Below are positions 1 to 5,709 of a stretch of DNA of 5,709 nucleotides, piece by piece; the first letter of the stretch is position 1; each line of letters starts with the position of its first letter. The stretch comes from Leptofilum sp965368765 (GTDB lineage: Bacteria > Chloroflexota > Anaerolineae > Promineifilales > Promineifilaceae): positions 1 to 5,709 of the forward strand of contig CBDUOF010000382.1 of assembly GCA_965368765.1 (NCBI GenBank), given 5' to 3'. A program made the position numbers and the translations under genes. A model generated the notes under the pieces. It ran no database searches and was not told the origin of the DNA. It saw only the letters and a list, made by a program, of their open reading frames with translations.

Positions 1-1063
1 ACGTAAAATTTAAACTTTCCGCTATGGCAGAAACAATATGGATGGCTTCAGTCACGGCTGCCAACGAGACAAAGGCAACCCCATCGGGAAAAAGACCGGC
101 ATGGATAACGGCCGTTTGTAAACCCAACCGCGTTTTGCCAATGCCTCCTGGCCCAACAATTGAGATGAGGTGGCAGGTGTCGTCAGCCAACAGCTCACCT
201 ATTTGGGCGAGCTCAAATTCGCGACCCATAAATGGAATGGCTGGCGTTGGCAAGGGGCGTGGGGCAGGGGCTGTGGGGACAGATAAGTTTTCGGGAATTT
301 GAACCCCAGTGATTGGCGTTTCCAACCGCAGGAGCTGTTCGTACGCTGCCTGTGTTGTGGGGGCGGGGGACACATCCAATTCGCGTCGCAAAGTGGTTAG
401 GCATGTTTCATAGACACGCCTAACGCCTGCCCGGTCGCCACTGAGCGCGTGCAAACGCATCAACTGGACATAGGCAGCTTCATCTAAAGAATCTTGGCGC
501 AGCAGCCGTTGGCTATAGCGGGCGGCGGCGCGATAATCTTGCTGTGCTTCAAATAAGGTAACCAACTGATAAAGGGCATCCAGATAGCGTTGCCGGAACG
601 TCTCCCGGATAGGGATGATCCAATCATCATAGTTGCTTGGCAGCAGATCCCCTTTGTATAAGGTAACGGCCATTTCCAACTGAGCGATCGTTTCCAGTGG
701 CGTGACGGCCGTTTTTGCCAGCAACAACGCTGTTTCAAACTCAGCGACATCCAAGGTATAAGGAGCCGTATCGCGCCATTGCAGCGTCATTGAATCAGCC
801 GCCAAGAAGCTATCGGCATCGGCTAAGGATTGGCGCAGGGTAAAAAATAGGTTGCGCAAATTGGCGCGGGCTTGGCTATCAGTAGAATCGGGCCAAAGGG
901 TAAAGGCGAGGTGTTGCCGCGAAACGGCCGTGTGACGATGGAGGAGCAAGTAAGCAAACAAGGAAATCGGTCGGTCACCCCCAAAATGAATGGGGGGCTT
1001 GTTCGCCCATGCCAGAGAAAAGTCACCAAATAGGGTAATCACTAAATTGCCCGAAGTAACCAC
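1..1063 (-). CDS. SARP-type transcriptional regulator with BTAD and NB-ARC/STAND ATPase domain (3' end outside window)
   Basis: 354 codons are visible, with no stop before the left edge. Residues 1-100 look like an OmpR/SARP winged helix: an ITLFGDFSL strand near residue 9, then an LWPDS...QARANLRNLFFTLRQSL helix pair at about 56-80. Residues 105-247 fit the bacterial transcriptional activator domain (BTAD), with LYKGDLL at 135-141, a Trp-containing DDWIIPIRE segment, and LDEAAY near 193. A Pro-rich linker (about 256-277) leads to FMGREFEL and a Walker A loop, GPGGIGKT, at 304-311, the start of an NB-ARC/STAND ATPase. Family members usually run to 900-1100 residues, so roughly a third is seen. 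The GTG start is chosen because GGGAGG lies 7 nt upstream and the fold begins a few residues in. Expected role: a cytoplasmic DNA-binding regulator switched by ATP or ADP. The ligand and target genes are unknown. It lies downstream of a related regulator but has its own promoter. Confidence 0.9.
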   Translation of the reverse strand, partial: MVTSGNLVITLFGDFSLAWANKPPIHFGGDRPISLFAYLLLHRHTAVSRQHLAFTLWPDSTDSQARANLRNLFFTLRQSLADADSFLAADSMTLQWRDTAPYTLDVAEFETALLLAKTAVTPLETIAQLEMAVTLYKGDLLPSNYDDWIIPIRETFRQRYLDALYQLVTLFEAQQDYRAAARYSQRLLRQDSLDEAAYVQLMRLHALSGDRAGVRRVYETCLTTLRRELDVSPAPTTQAAYEQLLRLETPITGVQIPENLSVPTAPAPRPLPTPAIPFMGREFELAQIGELLADDTCHLISIVGPGGIGKTRLGLQTAVIHAGLFPDGVAFVSLAAVTEAIHIVSAIAESLNFT

Positions 1064-1070
1064 AATACAA

Positions 1071-1076
1071 CCTCCC
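1071..1076 (-). promoter_or_regulatory. Shine-Dalgarno site for the GTG-started regulator
   Basis: The minus strand reads GGGAGG followed by 7 nt and then GTG. This is close to ideal spacing and decides the start codon, since no in-frame ATG lies near the domain's beginning. The site sits inside the self-complementary decamer CTCCCGGGAG. That stretch has no room for a loop longer than four bases, so strong sequestration of the site is unlikely. Confidence 0.75.
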
Positions 1077-1098
1077 GGGAGATACGAATGCAGGAACC

Positions 1099-1124
1099 TT
1101 GATGGCTTAGATTAAGGGTTTAGA
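1099..1124 (-). repeat. Imperfect tandem 13-bp direct repeat in the leader of the GTG-started regulator
   Basis: On the minus strand TCTAAACCCTTAA is followed immediately by TCTAAGCCATCAA, with 10 of 13 positions identical. The first copy begins at the transcription start predicted from the promoter just upstream. SARP proteins are known to bind direct repeats, so an autoregulatory operator is possible. Known SARP operators usually overlap the -35 region and have an 11-bp period, so this match is only suggestive. A short repeat of this quality could occur by chance. Confidence 0.3.
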
Positions 1125-1130
1125 GCGAAG

Positions 1131-1159
1131 ATGATACGTTTGTTTTATTAATTTGCCAA
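1131..1159 (-). promoter_or_regulatory. Sigma70-like promoter for the GTG-started regulator
   Basis: On the minus strand a TTGGCA -35 box (1159-1154, five of six consensus bases) is separated by exactly 17 bp from a TATCAT -10 box (1136-1131, five of six, keeping the key A2 and T6). The spacer is AT-rich. The predicted transcript start is near 1124, giving a leader of about 61 nt before the GTG codon. This supports independent transcription of the gene rather than read-through from the upstream regulator only. Confidence 0.6.
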
Positions 1160-1270
1160 TATTACGTCTGAAGGCCAACTTGTTTGAAACAGTCCATCTC
1201 AACTGCGTCAAGATTGGGCAGTGGAACCAACGAGCCGGAGCCGCTCCTGTTGTGGGCATCGACGCCGAGC

Positions 1271-4200
1271 TTAGGGGGAGACTGCCTCATCCATCTGTAT
1301 CACCAACAGCGGTAACTTCAGATTCTCAAATACCCCTCGTGCCGCTTGCCACATTTTTCTTCCAATGTCTAAGTTCCCTTGGTCAAGTTCATACTGTGCC
1401 CAGTTCCAAAGGACAAAGGCCTGGTCTCTCTTCAAATTCACGTCTTTGAAAATCTTCAAACTTTGATCAAAACAGGCAGGCGCATCATAGCCATTGGTTT
1501 TGTTCTGATCGATAGATATGGCTTGATCTAGTCGGCCAGCTACGCTACCTAAAATACGCCAGGCGTGGCCAGTATCAAAGGGATTATCCGCGGCCTTTCC
1601 ATGGGCCAGGGCTTGCCGAGCGGCCTCCAGGGCTAAGGTTAGCTTTCCTAGCCCAAGATATGCTTCCGCCAGGAATCGGAATGCTTCTGAAAGGATACGC
1701 CATTCATCTGGCCCATGATTGATCAGCTCGGCTAAAGATGCCGCTGCGTCCTCATACTCCCCAAGCGCTACTTTTGCAGTATTCAGGTTGAGTTTATATA
1801 TCAATTCTCTTGTTTTATTGCCGACTTGTTGCACGATCTCTACAGATGCTTGGTAATAGGCTTTTGCCTGACTGTAATCCCCTTGAAAACGAGCACTCTC
1901 GCCTAGATTCGTTAAAATTGTTCCCTCAGCAAAGCGATCCCCTAGCTCCTGGTAGATGGTTAAGGCTTGCTCAAGATTGTGGGCAGCTAATTCATATTCG
2001 GCCAGCAAATAGTAGGCGATGACACCCTGCAGATTTAGACTGTCAGCGATAGCCTGTTTGTCATTGGCGGCCTCACCCAGCATCTGGCTCTCTTTAGCTG
2101 CATCCTGCGCCGGTTCTGCCTGGGCAAGCCGGAATAGAATCCAACCTTTTCGGTTGAGCACCTGCGCTAACCACACCGGGTTAGGTGGCGTTGTCTGCCG
2201 CAGCCATTTCTCAGCCTGTTTGGCACCCCGTAAAGCTGCTTTTTCGTAGCCTTGACTTTCTAGCACCCGTGTTAAGAGGACACCGGCTACGCCTCGGGTT
2301 TGATCATCTGCGATCTTAGTGGCTTTTTCCAGAGTCAATCGTGCCTCGTCAAACTCACCAATGTCGCGCAGATATCGTCCTAATACGGTAGCCAATCGCG
2401 CCGCCTGTGCATCTGCTCTAACCAGTGCTTTTTTAATGGCATGGCGCAGGTGAGCTGGTGAAAATGGCAGGGCGCCAAAAAACTTGGTTTGCTCAAGACG
2501 GACTGAAAGCCGTCGCATCATTGAATTTTCGACAGCGAGCTGTGCTTGATCATCCTCCACAAACCTGATGGTAAATGCGGCCAGCAGAGGGTGCATAACG
2601 ACAGGCCCTTTTCCCTCCGCCTCTAAAAAGCCAAGGGTTAACAACCGCGTCAATCCATCTTCAGCCCGTAAAATCTGTATCAAATCCTGGTCATCTCTGT
2701 AGACTGTTTCCAACAACAAATCCCGCGGAATCAGCTCTTGCGGAGCAAAACAAGCCGCGCGCGCCAACAGTTCGCAGGCGACAAAGTCTATTTCATCCGC
2801 TGGGTCTAGCTGTTCTAAATTGATGGCATAAGTACGGGCTACATTTAGTTCATGCGCTGTAGGCGAATAGGTCACGCCACGTCCTTGTAGTGAAGGATGT
2901 TCAAATAAGTCAGCGGCGCGGAGTTGGACTAAATACTGCTTTGCACTCACCTGCGCGTAACGATGCAAGAATCCGCCCGCCAGATGTAGTGCTAGGGGAA
3001 GATGTCCAAGTTCTGCGGCAATTTCCTGGGCATCATTTGTACTTAAGCCTGAGACCAAACGCTGTAGAAATGCCACACTTTCGTAGGGCTCTAACGCCGC
3101 CAAAGGCCATTTGACAATCGGTATTTCGCGTGACCAGCGAGCGCGGCGACTGGTCACAATTACCCGACAACCTCCTGTCGTGGGCAGCCATTCTGCCAAT
3201 AATTTTTCTTCCTCACAATTATCAAAAATTAGCAAACGAGGAACCGGTTCCTGCCATGCCTTGCGTACGCGACCCACCTGATCTCCTAAAGTCAGTTCGT
3301 TTGCCTCCTGGAACAGCCCCAACCCTCGCTCCCCGCCGATAGCCGCTATTTCGGAGGCAACATTTTGGGCAATGGCAAAGTTCAGCCAGAAGACTCCACC
3401 GGGGAAGTAACGGCCGTATCGGTAACAAAACTCCACCGCCAGCTGCGTCTTGCCCAGGCCGCCCATCCCCGTTATAGCCAGGGTTCGGCTAAAGCTGTCA
3501 CCCGCCTCCGGCCAGGGCAGCAGCATCTGGGACAGATACAGCAACGACTCTCGCCTTCCGGTGAAGTCCATATTGCGCTGGTAGGGAACAGTTGAAAGCG
3601 TGGGCAATGGGCCAGGTTCAGCCAACCTGTCCGGCTCTGGCCAATCCAGCGGTTCTGTCCCAATCGGAGCCCAGGTCTGGGTTTCTGCCTTTAACTTTTC
3701 TAGCTGCCTGGCTAAAGTAACCGTTGCTTGTTCTGGCTCCACACCTAGTTCATCCCAGAGCTGCTGCCGGCTCCGAGCATACTGCTGCAAGGCAGCCTCA
3801 ATTTGCTTGTCAGCTGCCAACATTTGCATCAGATTGCGTAGGGCAGCCTCATCGAAGGCATCCAACGAGCGCCAACGCCGCGCTGCATCGGCTCCTTTTT
3901 GCCAAGACTGTTGTTCTGAATAGGCAAAACAGACCTGACGAAAGGCGGTAAATACCTGCTTCCGTAGTTTTTCTCTTTCCAAAAGGAGCCATTCATTAAA
4001 GCGGGGGGCATCGTTGAGAAATAAGCCATCGAGTAAATCTCCCTTGTACAAGGGCAAAGTCTCATCTATTTTGGCCGTGCTGCCGGATACTAGGGTAGTG
4101 GTGAGCGTGAGGTAATCAATGGAAACGGCCGTATCCAACGGATAACTTACCTGCTTGCGGGTCACCACCAGTTCCGGTACCCACCTTCGCATCCGGGACA

Positions 4201-4405
4201 ACAGCTTGCGCAAATTTTGTAGCGATTGGGCAGTCGTTGCTGCATCCCATAGCAGGTCGGCCAGCAGTTCCCGGCTCTGTGGCGTTCCCGTCACGACCAG
4301 ATATGTCAGCAGGGCGCATCCTTTGGACCATTTCATGATATCCGAAGGGGTGCCGTCTTCATTTTCGATGAGGAGTGAACCTAGCAGCTTGATTCGCAGA
4401 GACAT
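1271..4405 (-). CDS. BTAD/NB-ARC/TPR transcriptional regulator (AfsR/SARP-like STAND protein)
   Basis: A complete 1044-residue protein ending in TAA. Domains in order: a winged helix at about 1-100, with LLADLLWD...LQNLRKLLSRMR as the helix pair; BTAD at about 105-240 (LYKGDLL at 119-125, FNEWLLLEREKLR, LDAFDEAALR, ELGVEP at 219-224); a Pro-rich linker; and NB-ARC/STAND at about 278-610. The STAND part shows FTGRRE at 281-286, Walker A GMGGLGKT at 313-320, Walker B LLIFDN at 391-396, a TSR motif at 418-420, GHLPLAL at 467-473 and an MHD-like MHP at 604-606. About eight degenerate 34-40 residue TPRs fill 668-1030. All core ATPase motifs are intact. By family, it binds promoter DNA through the N-terminal half, under control of a nucleotide switch and a TPR sensor. 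I use ATG at 4405; a TTG directly before it (4408) would add one residue. No Shine-Dalgarno site precedes it. The product is similar in layout to the regulator downstream, suggesting paralogues. The ligand and regulon are unknown. Confidence 0.93.
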   Translation of the reverse strand: MSLRIKLLGSLLIENEDGTPSDIMKWSKGCALLTYLVVTGTPQSRELLADLLWDAATTAQSLQNLRKLLSRMRRWVPELVVTRKQVSYPLDTAVSIDYLTLTTTLVSGSTAKIDETLPLYKGDLLDGLFLNDAPRFNEWLLLEREKLRKQVFTAFRQVCFAYSEQQSWQKGADAARRWRSLDAFDEAALRNLMQMLAADKQIEAALQQYARSRQQLWDELGVEPEQATVTLARQLEKLKAETQTWAPIGTEPLDWPEPDRLAEPGPLPTLSTVPYQRNMDFTGRRESLLYLSQMLLPWPEAGDSFSRTLAITGMGGLGKTQLAVEFCYRYGRYFPGGVFWLNFAIAQNVASEIAAIGGERGLGLFQEANELTLGDQVGRVRKAWQEPVPRLLIFDNCEEEKLLAEWLPTTGGCRVIVTSRRARWSREIPIVKWPLAALEPYESVAFLQRLVSGLSTNDAQEIAAELGHLPLALHLAGGFLHRYAQVSAKQYLVQLRAADLFEHPSLQGRGVTYSPTAHELNVARTYAINLEQLDPADEIDFVACELLARAACFAPQELIPRDLLLETVYRDDQDLIQILRAEDGLTRLLTLGFLEAEGKGPVVMHPLLAAFTIRFVEDDQAQLAVENSMMRRLSVRLEQTKFFGALPFSPAHLRHAIKKALVRADAQAARLATVLGRYLRDIGEFDEARLTLEKATKIADDQTRGVAGVLLTRVLESQGYEKAALRGAKQAEKWLRQTTPPNPVWLAQVLNRKGWILFRLAQAEPAQDAAKESQMLGEAANDKQAIADSLNLQGVIAYYLLAEYELAAHNLEQALTIYQELGDRFAEGTILTNLGESARFQGDYSQAKAYYQASVEIVQQVGNKTRELIYKLNLNTAKVALGEYEDAAASLAELINHGPDEWRILSEAFRFLAEAYLGLGKLTLALEAARQALAHGKAADNPFDTGHAWRILGSVAGRLDQAISIDQNKTNGYDAPACFDQSLKIFKDVNLKRDQAFVLWNWAQYELDQGNLDIGRKMWQAARGVFENLKLPLLVIQMDEAVSP

Positions 4406-4413
4406 CAAAAAAG

Positions 4414-4422
4414 ATTATAGCA
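4414..4422 (-). promoter_or_regulatory. Extended -10 promoter placing transcription at the start codon (probable leaderless mRNA)
   Basis: The minus strand reads TGCTATAAT, a perfect extended -10 element (TGn plus TATAAT), followed by CTTTTTTG and then ATG. I find no good -35 box 16-18 bp upstream, which extended -10 promoters can tolerate. Only 8 nt separate the -10 box from ATG, so transcription should begin at or within 1-2 nt of the start codon. There is no purine-rich ribosome binding site between the box and the ATG, which fits leaderless translation. An upstream promoter with a longer leader cannot be excluded. Confidence 0.55.
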
Positions 4423-4461
4423 AAAGAAAGGTGAAAACGGTTGAGCCTATTTCGATTATCA

Positions 4462-4536
4462 GCCGCCACCATCGACGTGTTAGCCAACGACGACACCTTA
4501 ACCATCGATAGCGTCACCGACCCAGCTAACGGCACA
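4462..4536 (+). pseudogene. Relic of a tandem Ig/cadherin-like repeat (Tandem-95 / Big_9 type)
   Basis: Read on the plus strand, this stretch encodes AAT-IDVLAND directly joined to DTLTID and SVTDPANGT. These are hallmark segments of the roughly 95-residue Tandem-95, VCBS and cadherin-like repeats of large secreted or surface adhesins, whose usual form is IDVLANDTDxDGDTLTIxSVTxPANGT. The acidic DxDG turn between LAND and DTLTI is missing, an apparent deletion of several residues. The rest of the repeat (the NxDGTxxYTP part) is absent. The frame opens only at 4435 and stops at 4579, with no recognisable start or signal peptide. It is therefore read as a fossil fragment, not an active gene. It lies between two minus-strand regulators, beside the promoter of one of them. 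The motif match is visible by eye; descent from an adhesin gene is inference. Confidence 0.5.
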
Positions 4537-4572
4537 GAGGACGCTACCCTCTTGCCTATTCCGATCTGCCTT

Positions 4573-5709
4573 TCATTCTGAAATATGATGACGCACCCGT
4601 TTAAGATCGCTGTGCGTATCAGCCACTTTCCCTTCAAGAATCGTTACTGCTTGCTCGTAGTGGGTCTGGGCCGAGGCCGTATCGCCGATAGTTGCAAAGT
4701 ATTCTCCTAGGCTGATCAGGGTGTGAGCTATGTCAGGATGCTTTGTGCCCTGTACTTTTTCTCGGAGGGCGAGCGCCTGGTCCAGCAACGGCTTTGCCGG
4801 TTCCAAATCCCCCTGGCGCAGGTGCATATCACCTAAATGATTTAGTGTGTCGGCCATTTGACTGTGTTCTGGCTGGGCAACCAGTTGAATTTGCAGCGCT
4901 TTCTCCAATTGGGCGGCTGCTTCTGTATAGGCGCCTGCCTGCAGATGAAGGTCACCCAGATTGCTCAAACTGCGCCCGATATTGGGATGATCCGGCGGAT
5001 ATAGCTTCTGCCGAATCACAAGAGATTGGCTGAGTGGTTCCCGGGCTTCTTTATACTGGCCCAGCCGCGTTAATGTTTTCCCGATATTGTTAAGAGCCAG
5101 GGCGGTATACAGATGCACTTGCCCAAATTTCTCTTGACTCGCCCTAAGAGATCGTTCAAAGAAGGAGAGTGCCTCGCTATATTCACCTCTCAAATAGTTG
5201 GCAACACCTATGCTATTGAGACTTTGGATAATATATATGTTATCCGCTGCCAATACTTCTTCACGAACGATCAGGGCCCTTTCATGCAACGCCTTGGCTT
5301 GGGCAAAATCACCCACCCGATTAAACAGCAGCCCTAAATTATAAAGTGTTCGGGCAATTTCAGCTGGATTTATATTGGGTATCTGATCAAATGCTGCCAG
5401 CGCCTGTTCATAATAGGATCGCGCTTCTTCATAATTGCCTGATCGCGCATGGAGGATACCCAGATTGTTGAAGCTTTGGGCTGTTTTTAGGTGGCCTGGG
5501 CCCAGAGCCTTCTGATAAATGTTGTGGGCACGTTCATAATTGGGCCAGGCATCCTCAACCGTTTTCATCTGCCATTTCAAAGTCCCCAAGGTCATCAATA
5601 AATCAGCCAGATCGGGATGGAATTCATACCCAATTTCCTCGAAAATGGTCAATGCTTTTTCCAAAACGTCCTGACATTGCTCGTAAGCACTTAAATCGAG
5701 CAGGTAGCG
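4573..5709 (-). CDS. Tetratricopeptide-repeat protein, kinesin-light-chain-type repeats (5' end outside window)
   Basis: The reading frame is open to the right edge, giving 378 visible residues and a TGA stop. A TTG at 5664 could start a shorter protein, but the codons before it continue a TPR helix, so the true start lies upstream. Counting from the first visible residue, a partial repeat (1-40) is followed by eight consecutive repeats starting at 41, 83, 125, 167, 209, 251, 292 and 334. Each is 42 residues (one is 41; the last runs on into the C-terminal tail) and begins with an LG or IG pair followed by a GxYxEA-type turn and an AL-containing second helix. This 42-residue TPR_10/TPR_12 pattern is common at the C-terminus of NB-ARC or NACHT STAND proteins and also occurs alone. 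It makes a superhelical protein-binding surface and has no catalytic residues. Whether it is part of another AfsR-like regulator cannot be told here. The repeats differ from the irregular ones in the neighbouring regulator. Confidence 0.88.
   Translation of the reverse strand, partial: RYLLDLSAYEQCQDVLEKALTIFEEIGYEFHPDLADLLMTLGTLKWQMKTVEDAWPNYERAHNIYQKALGPGHLKTAQSFNNLGILHARSGNYEEARSYYEQALAAFDQIPNINPAEIARTLYNLGLLFNRVGDFAQAKALHERALIVREEVLAADNIYIIQSLNSIGVANYLRGEYSEALSFFERSLRASQEKFGQVHLYTALALNNIGKTLTRLGQYKEAREPLSQSLVIRQKLYPPDHPNIGRSLSNLGDLHLQAGAYTEAAAQLEKALQIQLVAQPEHSQMADTLNHLGDMHLRQGDLEPAKPLLDQALALREKVQGTKHPDIAHTLISLGEYFATIGDTASAQTHYEQAVTILEGKVADTHSDLKRVRHHISE

Larger units (their letters stand above)
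108..4132. repeat. Dispersed palindromic octamer ACGGCCGT, five copies
   Basis: Exact copies lie at 108-115, 705-712, 924-931, 3410-3417 and 4125-4132; a one-mismatch copy, ACGGCCAT, lies at 665-672. With equal base frequencies about 0.09 copies would be expected in the window. Three copies are in the GTG-started regulator and two in the 1044-residue regulator; none is in the TPR gene or either gap. Four of five are in the same codon phase, read as ACG GCC GTN (Thr-Ala-Val). The one at 3410 reads as part of Tyr-Gly-Arg. Flanking bases often extend the palindrome (AACGGCCGTT at 107-116). The pattern resembles the highly iterated palindrome HIP1 of cyanobacteria in kind, not in sequence. Confidence 0.7.

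Noticed and set aside
24..302. Plus-strand open frames across the window, such as 24-302, 3600-3923 and 4155-4511, and short minus-strand frames inside the large genes.
   Set aside because: They lie opposite or out of frame to well-supported domain-bearing genes, lack ribosome sites and give low-complexity or Ser/Arg/Pro-rich translations typical of shadow frames.
601..606. MHP instead of the usual MHD in the STAND domain of the 1044-residue protein (residues 604-606, encoded near 2590-2596), considered as a constitutive-activity variant.
   Set aside because: Bacterial AfsR-like proteins vary at this motif, and all other ATPase motifs are intact, so no functional conclusion is warranted. The coordinates given here are residue numbers, not a separate DNA feature.
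1229..1247. GC-rich GGAGCGGCTCC segment downstream of the 1044-residue gene, a candidate terminator hairpin.
   Set aside because: The palindrome leaves a one-base loop, the alternative GAGC/GCTC stem is only 4 bp, and no T-tract follows.
1153..1270. A plus-strand reading frame (TTG at 1153) running through the gap between the two regulators into the C-terminal end of the 1044-residue gene, with a rather protein-like translation around residues 4-40.
   Set aside because: It overlaps the promoter of the left-hand gene and the end of the other gene, has no ribosome binding site, and the minus strand is equally open over the same stretch. I recognise no family in it. A blastx of 1153-1270 finding a homologue would reopen it as a gene relic.
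4509..4546. Perfect 7-bp inverted repeat TAGCGTC / GACGCTA with a 24-nt loop after the stop of the TPR gene, a candidate terminator.
   Set aside because: The stem is short, the loop long and no T-run follows on the minus strand. A 7-bp match at this distance is expected by chance fairly often in a gap of this size, and both arms fall in or next to the Ig-like relic.
4576..4605. Plus-strand frame reading FILKYDDAPV, reminiscent of the NDAPV that begins Tandem-95 repeats.
   Set aside because: It is in a different frame from the Ig-like relic, lies within the conserved C-terminal tail of the TPR gene on the other strand, and only four residues resemble the motif.

Overview
The window holds three large genes, all read leftwards on the minus strand, and nothing else that looks like an intact gene. 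Two are SARP/AfsR-type regulators (winged helix, then bacterial transcriptional activator domain, then NB-ARC/STAND ATPase). The third is the C-terminal part of a protein built from 42-residue tetratricopeptide repeats (TPRs). Families of this kind, with multi-domain BTAD-STAND-TPR regulators and moderate GC, are typical of Chloroflexota (Anaerolineae, Ardenticatenia, Caldilineae and relatives). They also occur in Actinobacteria, but those usually have much higher GC. The Chloroflexota assignment is an inference from family content, not from a marker gene.

Layout from the right edge, in the direction of transcription. (1) At 5709-4573 is a TPR protein whose 5' end lies outside the window. (2) A gap of 167 bp follows. 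It carries an extended -10 promoter almost touching the next start codon and, on the opposite strand, a short relic of a tandem Ig/cadherin-like extracellular repeat. (3) At 4405-1271 is a complete 1044-residue BTAD-NB-ARC-TPR regulator. (4) A gap of 207 bp follows, with a good sigma70-like promoter, an imperfect 13-bp tandem repeat at the predicted transcript start and a clear Shine-Dalgarno site. (5) At 1063-1 is a second SARP-type regulator, starting at GTG and cut by the left edge just after its Walker A loop.

The two complete regulator starts use different expression signals. The 1044-residue protein appears to be made from a leaderless transcript, while its neighbour has a leader of about 60 nt and a strong ribosome binding site. 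Each therefore seems to have its own promoter rather than belonging to one operon. By family knowledge, such proteins use the TPR region to sense a ligand or partner, the STAND ATPase as a nucleotide-dependent switch, and the winged helix plus BTAD to bind promoter DNA. No target genes are visible here.

Two signals go beyond the gene content. The palindromic octamer ACGGCCGT occurs five times, where about 0.09 is expected by chance, mostly in one reading phase (Thr-Ala-Val). The second is the Ig-like repeat relic on the plus strand. I see no mobile element, CRISPR array, RNA gene or obviously new enzymatic system.
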